Assembly: GCA_023053575.1 (NCBI GenBank) | Contig: JAKZAP010000058.1 | Coordinates: 186,001-250,000 of the forward strand | Reading direction: 5' to 3' | DNA length: 64,000 nt | Origin: Branchinecta lynchi | Taxonomy: Eukaryota; Arthropoda; Branchiopoda; Anostraca; Branchinectidae | In this document: piece by piece, positions 1 through 11,768 of the stretch | Layout: every line of letters begins with the position of its first letter | Numbering within the stretch: position 1 is the stretch's first letter | Position numbers and translations under genes: made by a program | Notes under the pieces: model-generated | Databases searched by the model: none | The model's input: the letters and a program-made list of their open reading frames with translations, nothing else | Told to the model about the DNA's origin: nothing

Positions 1-243
1 GCAGGTTTACTCCAATATCTTATCTCTAGTCGACTTCAAAAAGGTCTTTTAGATTATTTTTTTTTACCAAATTTTTCGTATTTAGAAGCATCCCTGGCGA
101 AATGCATGCAGAGCAAAAGATCTAGTGACACTGAGAGCCTAACCTTTCAATCCAAATTTCCAGATTTTCGCAAATTTTGCCAGCTTATCTGTCAAAGAAA
201 TAAAGTTCAAAATTCGATTCGATCATTCATTTGTGAGCTTTTT
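1..243. other. AT-rich stretch with nothing recognised
   Basis: No repeat, exon or RNA signal that I can name. Confidence 0.5.
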
Positions 244-250
244 TTAAAGG

Positions 251-1260
251 ACAAGTAGTTCGCCCAGAGCCCGACAGAAACCGTAATTTTGGCAGAAGTA
301 AGGCAGCTGGAAGTTTTCATCAGTTTCGTCGAAGTAAAGATAACGTATAGTGGTATCACAAACACTGAATCCATATCCCGAACTTAGTTTTTGGGATCCC
401 AAAACGTAAGTGGAGGGATACCTATTACATCGCAAAGGTTGCCCGTCTGTCAGCACGATAACTCTCGAAGGGAATGAGATATTTTGATGAAACTTGGTGT
501 ACAGATTCTTTGTGTCAAATGTAAGGTCTAGTTCGTAGATGGGCTCTGTAGTTCTATATTTAGGGGTGGGGGTCCAAAAATATTTTTAGACAGCCAATGT
601 GATAGTCGATTATGGGGTAAAAAGACATGCTGAACAGGAATATGCAAAACATTTTCTCGTCCAACAAGTAGTTCGCCTTGAATCCTGGAAAAAACGGAAA
701 GTTGGTTAAAAGTAAATGTTTCATTTGAAGATGATTAAATGTTTCGATTTAGGGGTAAGAAGACATGCTGACCACGATGGTGAAAACCATTTAATCGACA
801 GACAAGTAGTTCGTCCGGAATCCGAAAAAACCGGATAGTTGGATAAAAGTAAAAGCTTTTTTAAGTTTATTAGATGTTAGATGAAGGGCTAAGATGACAT
901 GCTGAACACGATGGTGGAAAACACTTTCTCGCCGAACAAGTCTTTCGTCCGGAATCCAGCAAAAATGGAAAGTTGGTTAAAATTATAAGTCTTATTTGAA
1001 GTTGATTAGATGAGAAATTTAGGAGCAAGAAGGCATGCTGAAGACTTATATGAAAAGCATTTTCTACCCGGACAAATAGTTTGCAAGGAATCCGGCCAAA
1101 ACCGGAAAATTCATTAAAAGTAAAAGTTTTATCTGAAGTTGATTATATGACAGATTTAGGACTACGGAGACGCTGAGTCTGTATAAGACATTAACTTATC
1201 AACTGGACATATAATTCGTCAGGAATCCGGTATAATTTGTCAGGAATCCTTTCCGGGTAG
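251..1260 (+). repeat. Family B tandem array (copy B1)
   Basis: The end of one B unit (251-388) meets the start of another across the palindrome TTTTGGGATCCCAAAA (389-404). A lead-in containing CCGTCTGTCAGCACGATAAC follows, then about five diverged units of 120-150 bp (from ~600), each with ACATGCTGA, an ACAAGTAGTTCG-like motif and GGAATCC. The same units occur at 22.7-23.5, 30.4-31.4 (inverted) and 40.4-40.8 kb. Confidence 0.8.
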
Positions 1261-1427
1261 GCCCTCTTTACCCGAGAAAATATTGAACATAACGTCATTT
1301 CTTTTCAGATCAGAACTGTTCGGACAGGCTTTTGGGTGGGATGAAGCCTAAAACTCTATTCTTAGACCAATCTCCCGGAAAGCATGTTGTAGGAAAGTGG
1401 AGCTCACAATAAGAGAATCCGCTTGGA

Positions 1428-1589
1428 TTAATTCAGTTTCTCAGGCATCTTCATTCTGGGGGAACCATAATCATAAGCTTGGCAGATATTTGAAGCCCAG
1501 CCAGGCTTCTGTTCGGCGATCTTGAGGAAACAGGAACACAGCAACCTCTCAGAGGTGAAGGTGCAGTCTAGACAGCACTTCCTAGCTGA
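1428..1589 (-). CDS. Candidate terminal exon, unknown protein
   Basis: I do not recognise the protein. After a T-rich stretch ending ATTCAG an open frame of 53 codons runs to a TAA at 1428-1430. It is cysteine-rich at the start (SARKCCLDCTFTSERLLCSC) and ends KMPEKLN. Unlike most short ORFs here it does not fall in any repeat family I found in the window, and the composition looks protein-like. No upstream exon or polyadenylation signal was found. It could equally be a chance ORF of this length. Confidence 0.28.
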   Translation of the reverse strand, partial: SARKCCLDCTFTSERLLCSCFLKIAEQKPGWASNICQAYDYGSPRMKMPEKLN

Positions 1590-2073
1590 CTGAATCTTTT
1601 CCATTATAGGTAAATAAAAGTGAAAGAGGGAAAAGTTCAAAAAAGTTGTTAGCGTTAAATGCCAATAAAAATTATGGCACGTAGGGAGCCAAGGATTAAA
1701 ATAATAATTTCCATCTACTGCTCCAACTGTTTATACCAAATACTAACAAATCAAAAAAACAAGACCAGTGTGCCACCTCTGCAGACAAAAAAATTTATCA
1801 AATAGGTCTTATATTTCTTTGCTAATCAATCCTGGAAAATCTCGTCATCTAGAAAAGAAGACTTTCGGTGTGGGTTTTTTCTCGAGCCGAAACAGCAGCA
1901 AATCCAATCGCGAATCGCTTTCAGTTCAAAATAAACCTCTGGCATGCGACTCTCAAGAAAAGGTAAACCGAATGTTTGGATTAGGACTTTAAATGATGAC
2001 GTCCTCTTTAGGAAACTTTCTCGAACTTGCCGACTCGTTACCTCTTCGCAAAGGATAGAGGAACATAGACAAA
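1590..2073. other. Unassigned sequence
   Basis: Single-copy in this window as far as I can tell; no exon with clear splice sites and no repeat family recognised. Confidence 0.4.
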
Positions 2074-2218
2074 GCCATAGGCAGGGGCGTCACTAGCCTT
2101 TTTCCTTTGGGGGGGGGGACGTCCAGTTTGTGCTGACGGACTCAAAAATGTGCCGACAGAAAAGGCGTGCCGCAACTGCGTACATTTCCCGCAAGCCAAG
2201 AATAGAACCGGATTAAAA

Positions 2219-3060
2219 CTAACTGTAATGCATCAGTTGAGATTATTCCTCTGATGTAATTTTGTATTTTAAGTTCCATTATTTGGCTTTTCATTTTAGC
2301 TTTCGTTAAAAAGTGAAGCTTCCCATGACTGTATCAGGAACAAGTAAACTAAGCGGCGCAGGCGAAATTTTGAAATCTGTTTTTCCGGAAGAATTTAGCT
2401 ATACCTACCATACAAGTTCTAGCTTTTAATGTGTTTCAGACCCCCACGAATTTCAGTCCTAAAATGCCAACTAAATGAAACATCGTTCTTCCAAATAAAG
2501 AATACTACAAAATGCGGCGCAAGCAAAACTTTTGTGTAAGCTAACAGTAATATATCAGTTGAGATTATTCCTTTGATATATTTTCGTATATTAAAGTTCA
2601 TATATTCGGCTTTTCATTTTAGCTTTCGGTAAAAATCGAAGCTTCCGACGACTGTACTAAGGCAAGTTAAACCAAGCACCCCAGGCGAAATTTTTTGAAT
2701 CTTCCTTTTTTTCCGGAAAATTTTAGCTATAGTACCGTAAAATTTTCGGCTTCTGACGTGTTTCAAACCCCAAGAATATTTGTCCTAAAACGAAAACGCA
2801 TGAACTCTATGATGCATCGTTCTTCCAAATAGAGACTACTACAAATGTGCCACAGGCGAAATTTCGGGTAAAACTGAGTGTAGTGCATCAGTTGTGACTG
2901 TTCCTTTAATATAAATTCATATAGTAAAATTCACATACTTGGCTTTTCGTTTCAGCTTTCGCTAAAAAGCGAAGCTTCCAATGACTGTACCAGGAACAAG
3001 CTGAACTAAGCAACGCCAGCGAAATTTCCTGAAAAATTTGCGCCAGGCAAATGTTTAGAG
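2219..3060. repeat. Internal ~328-bp tandem repeat of the hAT element
   Basis: The motif ATCAGTTGAGATTATTCC recurs at about 326-331 bp intervals (2219, 2545, 2876), each with GCAGGCGAAATTT-like sequence (written GCGCAAGC... in one unit). Single related units occur at 4.9-5.2 kb and 12.9-13.2 kb. Confidence 0.75.
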
Positions 3061-3084
3061 AATTTGACTTCTTACGTACAAAAA

Positions 3085-3580
3085 GGCCCGACGTGCCGAC
3101 AAGAATACAGACGCCGAAAAGCATTCAGAATTCAATTTCATTTGTGTTTTGCCCGGCAAGACAGTAAAGAACTTGAATCTTTATCTTGTGCGATGTACCG
3201 ACGAGACTTGAACTTTTCGCATTCGCCCGATAAAAATTTACAGAATTTCGTGTTTGTGTAAAATATAACCTGTTGTGCAACGACAATGCCGACGCCTGAC
3301 AAAGCCATGTGCCGACGAGAATACCGAGGCGCGACAAAAGCGTACAAAATTAGATTTCTTCAGGGCTTTGCTTGACAAATGTTTGCAAGATTTCATTTAT
3401 GCGTATAAAAGGGAACCCGACGTGCCGAGGACACCACCGAGGCATGACAAAAGCATGCAGAATTCGATTTCTTCAGTGTTTTGCCCGACAAATGTTTGCA
3501 GGATTTCATTTCTTGCGTATAAAAAGAACCCGATGTGCCAACGAGTTGACCTACGCCTGACAAAAGCATAAAATTTTTAT
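3085..3580. repeat. Internal ~110-bp tandem repeat of the hAT element
   Basis: Five diverged units start with GACGTGCCGAC or a close variant (3089, 3191, 3305, 3420, 3531), followed by GACAAAAGC and TTTGCCCGACAA. The overlapping short ORFs here are by-products of the repeat. Confidence 0.7.
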
Positions 3581-3708
3581 TTCTTCTGTGTTTGCCGGCG
3601 CTTCGCGCAGACAAACAGGTGAACTTTTGCTGGGCTTCGCCCAACGAAAGTACTTTCTCAAGACTTTTGGGGGGGCCCCCCCCCCATAGTGACGCCCCTG
3701 GCTATAGG

Positions 3709-4309
3709 TTATGTTTGACAAAAACTGTTACGACTGGCGAATGAATATATTAGACACAACATTCACCAAAGTTTCTGAAGAATTGGGTCTTATGGAGAAT
3801 AGATGATTACCAAGGGTCAAGGATAGAAAACCCTGTCCCAAAGACAGAAGCTGAAGACAGCCGACAGAGTAAAAGTTCGGTGATTTATAGAGCCAACTGG
3901 CCTGAAACTCAAGAAATTGGGCCCTACATTGGAAATTCGAGCCCAGAATCAACTGTTCAAGCATGACCTACACTATATAAATGTTTTTCTTTACAGCACA
4001 GGTGGGCAATTTTATACAACTGTATCTGCAGCGTCAATGAATGAGGAACTCTTAGTTAGGTTACTCTGAAGCCTAGCCTGGTCGGAAGAAAGCATGGACT
4101 TCGCCAGATAACTTAATTAGCCATGAAACTGCACTTGGTTTTAGGATAGCACAAATGCTCTCAGAATCGTTTGAACTTCACAGAAACTGCTAAAAACCAC
4201 AAATTCTTACGTTTCGAGTTTCGATCCTGTCACAATCGCGTTGTCTAATTAATATCCTCAGCTTAACCTGCGAACACTGAGTAAGAACTTATGAAACTGG
4301 TTCTCCTCT
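3709..4309. other. Unassigned sequence
   Basis: No recognised repeat, exon or RNA gene. The 78-codon minus-strand ORF at 3728-3964 shows no family I know. Confidence 0.4.
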
Positions 4310-4317
4310 AGTGTTGG

Positions 4318-5477
4318 CAGTGCTTCCACTTGCTCCACTTCGAAAATCCTGCCGCGAACCCCAAAAATCCTGAAAAATCCTGCTCGGAAAGTTCAAAAAT
4401 CCTGCAAGAAATCCTACCGAAAAAAATAAATGTGTCCGTACTAATTAAAGGGATAGTTGTTAAGAATATATATAGCTGGAGGATTTGAGCAAACGTATCT
4501 GAATTTTTCGTCTCTATCGTTTGGGAGGAATAGAACGTTTTTGCCGTAAGAACTAATGAATATTAAACGACTAAATACAAAAACCAGGGTAACGACTGGG
4601 GGGGGGGGGGGGGGGGGGGGCACCTCCGTCCCCAATGTTGTTGGCCAGTCAGTATAAAACTACCGAGTCTGCGCGAAGCGCCGCGATTTTTTGTCAAAAC
4701 AGTTGATTTTTTCAAGGGAACAGTCGGTTTTTCTGAAAATCAGTCAACTTTTTTTCAAAACGGTCCGTTTTTTTTCTTGAAAACAGTCGTTTTTTTTCTA
4801 CAAAAACAGCCGGTAAAAATTACCAGCCAGTCGGTAAATGCCTTGGCCTCTCCCCCCCCCCCCCCCAAACATTTTGGCTAGTAACGCCTCTGACGAACAC
4901 TACCATTAAAGAGGGGCGTCTCTAGACGGGACTTGAAAATGTACATACAACAGGAGCAGTGGCAACGTCTGTACCCAGGACAAATTATACTAAGCGCCGC
5001 AGGTAAACGTTTTTTAAACACGCCTTTTTTTCTGGCAAAATTTAACTTATATTCTAGCTTTTAGTGTGGTTTATACTCCCAAATATTCCAAGCCTTCAAC
5101 GCCTACTATAAATGACGCACCTTTCTTCTAAATCGGGAATATAAACTAAAAAATGCGCCGCAGGCGAAATTTTGTGGAAAACACTGATGATCAAAGTGTC
5201 TTTTTGCCATTCGAAATGGAGACACGATCAGACGATTAAAACGAAAGAAATAAGCCGCATCCCTTCGTTTTTATAGCTAAAATAGATTTATGGTTGCGTT
5301 TTCTCAAAAATCCCTAACTCTTACTGCAGTCTGTTAAAAATATCAGCAAATTCCTGATAAATCCTGAATAAGTCCGGAAATCCTGTAAAATCCTGGAATC
5401 TCAAAAATCCTGAAAAAAATCCTGCAGGGACCCAAAATCCTGAATTTCAGGATAAATCCTGCAAAGTGGAAGCACTG
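4318..5477. mobile_element. hAT-type non-coding element with perfect 8-bp target duplication AGTGTTGG
   Basis: Terminal inverted repeats CAGTGCTTCCACTT and reverse complement; subterminal regions on both sides are rich in AAATCCTG. AGTGTTGG flanks it exactly at 4310-4317 and 5478-5485. The interior contains a further hAT MITE and one unit of the 328-bp repeat shared with the 2.1-3.7 kb element. No transposase. Confidence 0.82.
4585..4892 (-). mobile_element. hAT MITE with long G/C tracts
   Basis: CAGGGTAACGAC at the left and TAGTAACGCCTCTG at the right enclose a run of about 20 G, repeated CAGTCG-TTTTTT motifs and a C run. Flanks ACAAAAAC and ACGAACAC match at 6 of 8. Same family as copies at 5.96, 13.75/16.36, 17.27, 38.5, 62.2 and 62.84 kb. 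Confidence 0.7.
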
Positions 5478-5895
5478 AGTGTTGGGCGATATTCGATATC
5501 GATATATCGGACCAAATATCGATATCGAATACCAAGTTATCGATATCGAAAATATCGTTATTCGATATCGATATTTGGTCCAATATATCGATATCGAATA
5601 TCGAAAGGTGAATATCGATATCGAAAACGATATTTTTTCATTCATAATTGTTGTAAATAATCCAACATAACCTAAATTTATAAATCTGAAACTGGAGTAA
5701 TATGTTTTCCGTAATTCAGTTTTTGTTTATTTGGAGATCGAGATGATGCAAGATGATATTGAACGACAATTTCGTTAGTGAATTTTGATGAAACGAGACG
5801 TATCCTATAGCGAAACCTACTGAACAGATATCGATATATCGAAAAATCCAAATATCGCCCAACACCTATTCTCATCATTGTTGCCAGATTCTTGG

Positions 5896-7005
5896 AACAA
5901 GATCGCGCAACAGAGAAGCAAAAGTGCTCCTCACTATTTTCCTTTTTGGGATGAAATTAGATGCTCCCCCCCCCCCCAATGTTGCCAGTCAGCAGGTAAT
6001 AAAAAGGAGACAGTGCTAAGCGCCACGATTTTTTCTTTTAAAACAGTCTTGTTTTGAGAAAGTCGGTAAAAAATAACTAGCCAGTCGCTAAAGACACTGA
6101 CCCTCCCCCCCCCCCCCCCCCGATCGATTTTGGCTCGAATCGCTAGAACCTCTGGTTCTATTGTGAGCATGGCAAGAGAAAAGTTCTTCAGGTCTTGTCT
6201 TCTGGGAGAAGAAAAACAGTAAAGACAACCTTTAATAGTTTTTTGAAAATCCACATTTCCACAAGTATTTGCAAATCCATCTTTGATGTCACTTTGGAGA
6301 TATGTGGATAGAACCAGACAAGGGTTTCGATGCGATCGCCATACTTCTTGAAAATTTTAACTGTTGAAATTTCGAAACCTATTAAGGTCAACGGCTAACC
6401 ATCTGGGAAAACCAAGTTCAGGTATGGATACAGCGTTTTTATTTACTCCTATACATCACATACTTTGACGAAATTGATCAGATCTTCCAGCTGTCTTACT
6501 TCTGACAAATTTTCCGGTTTCTGCCCGTGCTAAAAGACGAACAACTTTTACGAAGACATGGGTATCCCTCCACTTACGTTTTTGGGATCCCAAAAAGCGC
6601 CCAATTTGCACCGAGATACGGGGAAATGCGCATAAATGGCGGAATGCACACCTGAAAATTGAAACGTAGCTACCTCAAAAACCGCCGAAATGGCGCAAAT
6701 ACTTACCACCCGGCAATACTGCTCCTCAGTTCCGTCAGCTTGATTTTGTCGATTGCCACAGAGCCAAATAGTTGGTTATCCGAGAGATCTGGTACTCAAC
6801 AGAGGCAGAGAGACAGCATGCCCTGAGATCTTGTATTGATGAACACAGAACTAACCCCATCAATATTTAGCCCAACAGAAAAGGCAGCAAAGCTGCCTAA
6901 GTAACAACAAGTAACATACAGTCTCGCAGACAGCAGGGCTCTGCCCATTTTGGTTCGAGTTTAAGTCTGTGAAACTTATCGAGGCTGCGGTGTCCTCCCG
7001 TTTTT
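5896..7005 (+). repeat. Duplicated lead-in segment (first copy)
   Basis: Near-identical to 38424-39520, and its last third to 42205-42653. It contains a hAT MITE remnant (~5967-6158), a short B element (~6310-6600, ending at the GGGATCCC palindrome at 6580-6597) and ~400 bp leading into the family A array. The order is conserved in the copies, so lead-in and array were duplicated together. Confidence 0.8.
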
Positions 7006-7034
7006 ATGGCACTTGCCCTTCGGCCAAGTGCCAT
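7006..7034. repeat. 5' hairpin of family A
   Basis: ATGGCACTTG and its complement CAAGTGCCAT are separated by 9 bases (CCCTTCGGC). It precedes every well-preserved family A array (also 39521, 42654 and, inverted, 35242-35270) and is followed by TATAGCGATCGCAATT and CTGTCCGTCCGTC. Confidence 0.85.
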
Positions 7035-8297
7035 ATAGCGATCGCAATTTCTGTCCGTCCGTCGGTCTGTTAGGGGTTTTGCTAGTTCGGGCACTTCCAC
7101 ATAAGCTAGGACGATAAAACTTGGCAGGCGTATCAGGGACCCCAAATGATTAAGTTGGAAATAGTCACTTCCCCGATCCGAGCACCGTGGGGGGAGTGCA
7201 GGGAGGGGGAATCCGGAATCTTGAGGTACTTATAACTTTTGAACGGGTGACCGGATCTCGATGAAACTTGATATTTGGAACGACCTCATGCCTCAGACGA
7301 CCCACTTAAAATCCGGACCGGATCCGGTGACTTTTGAGGGAGCTGGAGGGGGCAACCGGAAATCTTGGGAAACGCTATGAGTGGAGGGATCCAGATGAAA
7401 CTTGGTGGGAAGACACCTAGCAAACACTAGATACATCACTGACATAACCGAGCCGATTCGGGCACTGTGGGGGGAGAGGAGGGATGAGGAATCCGGAATC
7501 TTGAGGTATTTATGACTTTTGAACGGGTGATCGGATCTCGATGGAACTTGATATTTGGAAAGACCTCATGCCTCAGACGACCCACTTAAAATCTGGACCG
7601 GATCCGGTGACTTTAGCGGGGAGCTGGAGGAGGCAACCGGAAATCTTGGGAAACGCTATGAGCCGAGGGATCGAGATGAAACTTGGTGGGAAGACACCTA
7701 GCAAACACTAAATACATCATTGACATGACCGAGCCGATTCGGGCACTGTCGGGGGAGTGGAGGGAGGGGGAATCCGGAATCCTGAATTATTTACAACTTT
7801 TGAACGGGTGACCGGATCTCCAAGAAACTTGATATTTGGAATGACCTCATGCCTCAGACGACCCACTTAAAATCCGGACCGGATCCGGTGACTTTAGGGG
7901 GGAGCTGGAGGAGGCAACCTGAAATCTTGGGAAACGCTATGAGCCGAGGGATCGAGATGAAACTTGGTGGGAAGACACCTAGCAAACACTAGATACATCA
8001 TTGACATGACCGAGCCGATTCGGACACTGTCGGGGGAGTGGAGGGAGGGGGAATCCGGAATCCTGAGTTATTTATAACTTTTGAACGGGTGACCGGATCT
8101 CGAAGAAACTTGATATTTGGAACGACCTCATGCCTCAGACGACCCACTTAAAATCCGGACCGGATCCGGTGACTTTTGGGGGGAGCTAGAGGGGGCAACC
8201 AGAAATCTTGGGAAACGCTATGAGTGGAGGGATTGAGATGAAACTTGGTGGGAAGACACCTAGCAAACACTAGATACATCACTGACATAACCGAGCC

Positions 8298-8474
8298 ATA
8301 ATAAGATATTTATAGTCGGTAGAAGCTTCAGTTATTTATTACAGGTTTGTTTCCTTCCCCGAAGTTGAACAAGAAGATTGACAGCCTGACGAGGACCCTT
8401 GCCAAGAAGGGCCGAAATATCGCTGATGAAAAATCATAGCTGACGTATCCGTTGTAAACATTGTTTGAATAAAT
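8298..8474 (+). repeat. Penelope-like 3' tail captured in the A1 array (copy 1)
   Basis: Starts ATAATAAGATATTTATAGTC and contains GACGAGGACCCTTGCCAAGA followed by a GGGCCGAAATATCGCTGATG motif. The same module ends the Penelope-like remnant at 33.2-34.1 kb and the fragment at 35.3-35.6 kb. Confidence 0.75.
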
Positions 8475-9525
8475 CTTGAGGTATTTATAACTTTTGAACG
8501 TGTGATCGGATCTCGATGGAACTTGATATTTGGAAAGACCTCATGCCTCAGACGACCCACTTAAAATCCGGACCGGATCCGGTGACTTTAGGGGGGAGCT
8601 GGAGGGGGCAACCAGAAATCTTGGGAAACGCTATGAGTGGAGGGATCGAGATGAAACTTGGTGGGAAGACACCTAGCAAACACATCACTGACATAACCGA
8701 GCCGATTCGGGCACTGTGGGGGGAGAGGAGGGATGGGGAATCGGAACCTTGAGGTATTTATAACTTTTGAACGGGTGATCGGATCTCGATGGAACTTGAT
8801 ATTTGGAAAGACCTCATGCCTCAGACGACCCACTTAAAATCCGGACCGGATCCGGTGACTTTTGGGGGGAGCTGGAGGGGGCAACCGGAAATCTTGGGAA
8901 ACGCTATGAGTGGAGGGATCGAGATGAAACTTGGTGGGGAAGACACCTAGCAAACACCAGATTTGATATGACCGAGCCGATTCGGGCACTGTCGGGGGAG
9001 TGGAGGGAGGGGGAATAATCTTGAGGTATTTCTAACTTTAGAACGGGTGACCGGATCTCGATGAAACTTGAATTTGGAAAGACCTCATGCCTCAGACGAC
9101 CCACTTAAAATCCGGACCGGATCCGGCGACTTTTGGGGGGGAGGTGGAAGGGGCAACCGGAAATCTTGGGAAACGCTATGAGTGGAGGGATCGAGATGAA
9201 ACTTGGTGGGAAGACACCTAGCAAACACCAGATTTGACATGACCGAGCCGATTCGGGCACTGTCGGGGGAGTGGAGGGAGGGGGAATAATCTTGAGGTAT
9301 TTCTAACTTTAGAACGGGTGACCGGATCTCGATGAAACTTGAATTTGGAAAGACCTCATGCCTCAGACGACCCACTTAAAATCCGGACCGGATCCGGTGA
9401 CTTTTGGGGGGAGCTAGAGGGGGCAACCAGAAATCTTGGGAAACGCTATGAGTGGAGGGATTGAGATGAAACTTGGTGGGAAGACACCTAGCAAACACTA
9501 GATACATCACTGACATAACCGAGCC

Positions 9526-9702
9526 ATAATAAGATATTTATAGTCGGTAGAAGCTTCAGTTATTTATTACAGGTTTGTTTCCTTCCCCGAAGTTGAACAA
9601 GAAGATTGACAGCCTGACGAGGACCCTTGCCAAGAAGGGCCGAAATATCGCTGATGAAAAATCATAGCTGACGTATCCGTTGTAAACATTGTTTGAATAA
9701 AT
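9526..9702 (+). repeat. Penelope-like 3' tail in the A1 array (copy 2)
   Basis: Near-identical to the copy at 8298 and inserted at the same point of the A unit (after CATAACCGAGCC), so it multiplied by array amplification rather than by independent insertion. Confidence 0.75.
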
Positions 9703-10758
9703 CTTGAGGTATTTATAACTTTTGAACGTGTGATCGGATCTCGATGGAACTTGATATTTGGAAAGACCTCATGCCTCAGACGACCCACTTAAAATCCGGA
9801 CCGGATCCGGTGACTTTAGGGGGGAGCTGGAGGGGGCAACCAGAAATCTTGGGAAACGCTATGAGTGGAGGGATCGAGATGAAACTTGGTGGGAAGACAC
9901 CTAGCAAACACTAGATACATCACTGACATAACCGAGCCGATTCGGGCACTGTGGGGGGAGAGGAGGGATGGGGAATCGGAACCTTGAGGTATTTATAACT
10001 TTTGAACGGGTGATCGGATCTCGATGGAACTTGATATTTGGAAAGATCTCATGCCTCAGACGACCCACTTAAAATCCGGACCGGATCCGGTGACTTTTGG
10101 GGGGAGCTGGAGGGGGCAACCGGAAATCTTGGGAAACGCTATGAGTGGAGGGATCGAGATGAAACTTGGTGGGAAGACACCTAGCAAACACCAGATTTGA
10201 CATGACCGAGCCGATTCGGGCACTGTCGGGGGAGTGGAGGGAGGGGGAATAATCTTGAGGTATTTCTAACTTTAGAACGGGTGACCGGATCTCGATGAAA
10301 CTTGAATTTGGAAAGACCTCATGCCTCAGACGACCCACTTAAAATCCGGACCGGATCCGGCGACTTTTGGGGGGAGGTGGAAGGGGCAACCGGAAATCTT
10401 GGGAAACACTATGAGTGGAGGGATCGAGATGAAACTTGGTGGGAAGACACCTAGCAAACACCAGATTTGACATGACCGAGCCGATTCGGGCACTGTCGGG
10501 GGAGTTGAGGGAGGGGGAATAATATTGAGGTATTTCTAACTTTAGAACGGGTGACCGGATCTCGATGAAACTTGAATTTGGAAAGACCTCATGCCTCAGA
10601 CGACCCACTTAAAATCCGGACCGGATCCGGTGACTTTTGGGGGGAGCTAGAGGGGGCAACCAGAAATCTTGGGAAACGCTATGAGTGGAGGGATTGAGAT
10701 GAAACTTGGTGGGAAGACACCTAGCAAACACTAGATACATCACTGACATAACCGAGCC

Positions 10759-10935
10759 ATAATAAGATATTTATAGTCGGTAGAAGCTTCAGTTATTTAT
10801 TACAGGTTTGTTTCCTTCCCGAAGTTGAACAAGAAGATTGACAGCCTGACGAGGACCCTTGCCAAGAAGGGCCGAAATATCGCTGATGAAAAATTATAGC
10901 TGACTTATCCGTTGTAAACATTGTTTGAATAAATC
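10759..10935 (+). repeat. Penelope-like 3' tail in the A1 array (copy 3)
   Basis: Same insertion point; carries a one-base loss in the CCTTCCCGAAG stretch relative to the other two copies and two substitutions near AAATTATAGCTGACTTATCC. Confidence 0.75.
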
Positions 10936-11734
10936 TTGAGGTATTTATAACTTTTGAACGTGTGATCGGATCTCGATGGAACTTGATATTTGGAAAGACC
11001 TCATGCCTCAGACGACCCACTTAAAATCCGGACCGGATCCGGTGACTTTAGGGGGGAGCTGGAGGGGGCAACCAGAAATCTTGGGAAACGCTATGAGTGG
11101 AGGGATCGAGATGAAACTTGGTGGGAAGACACCTAGCAAACACTAGATATATCACTGACATAACCGAGCCGATTCGGGCACTGTGGGGGGAGAGGAGGGA
11201 TGGGGAATCGGAACCTTGAGGTATTTATAACTTTTGAACGGGTGATCGGATCTCGATGGAACTTGATATTTGGAAAGACTCTCATGCCTCAGACGACCCA
11301 CTTAAAATCCGGACCGGATCCGGTGACTTTTGGGGGGAGCTGGAGGGGGGCAACCGGAAATCTTGGGAAACGCTATGAGTGGAGGGATCGAGATGAAACT
11401 TGGTGGGAAGACACCTAGCAAACACCAGATTTGACATGACCGAGCCGATTCGGGCACTGTCGGGGGAGTGGAGGGAGGGGGAATAATCTTGAGGTATTTC
11501 TAACTTTAGAACGGGTGACCGGATCTCGATGAAACTTGAATTTGGAAAGACCTCATGCCTCAGACGACCCACTTAAAATTCGGACCGGATCCGGCGACTT
11601 TTGGGGGGAGGTGGAAGGGACAACCGGAAATATTGGAAAACGCTATGAGTGGAGGGATCGAGATGAAGCTTGGTGGGAAGACACCTAGCAAATACTAGAT
11701 ATATCATTGACATAACCGATGCGTGCCTACTCGT

Positions 11735-11768
11735 AACAAGTGCCATATGAGCTCGTAGCTCTTGTTCT
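11735..11768. repeat. 3' terminal hairpin of family A
   Basis: AACAAG...CTTGTT encloses GAGCTCGTAGCTC. An identical terminus closes the A2 array at 16119-16152. CAAGTGCCAT inside it is the complement of the 5' ATGGCACTTG. Confidence 0.75.

Larger units (their letters stand above)
2082..3700 (+). mobile_element. hAT-type non-coding element, 1,619 bp, with near-perfect 8-bp target duplication
   Basis: The ends are 14-bp inverted repeats CAGGGGCGTCACTA, followed internally by G runs (C runs at the other end). Flanks are GCCATAGG (2074-2081) and GCTATAGG (3701-3708), 7 of 8 matching. The CAGNGGCG terminus and 8-bp duplication are typical of hAT elements. No transposase is visible; the interior is two tandem arrays. 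It would depend on a transposase supplied in trans. Confidence 0.82.
4310..5865. mobile_element. ATCGAT-rich inverted-repeat element split by a hAT insertion
   Basis: The terminus GTGTTGGGCGATATT at 5479 is answered by its reverse complement ending at 5865. The interior is built from TATCGATATCGATATT motifs (5487-5635, 5826-5845). The hAT element at 4318-5477 landed in its left terminus, so the first 8 bases lie at 4310-4317. No coding sequence. Confidence 0.65.
7006..11768 (+). repeat. Family A tandem array (A1), 15 units, second half higher-order
   Basis: The anchor ATGCCTCAGACGACCCACTT recurs 15 times (7288, 7568, 7849, 8130, 8543, 8816, 9088, 9358, 9771, 10051, 10321, 10591, 11003, 11284, 11555). 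Units are 270-281 bp and contain CCGGATCCGG, AACTTTTGAACGGGTGA and TGAAACTTGGTGGGAAGACA. From 8.3 kb four units plus a ~177-bp foreign module form a ~1,230-bp higher-order repeat. The ORFs reading MGRLRHEVFPN are products of this repeat, not genes. Confidence 0.93.

Noticed and set aside
7006..11768. CRISPR-like regular array
   Set aside because: Units are 270-281 bp and wholly repeated, without short repeats and unique spacers; the genome is eukaryotic.
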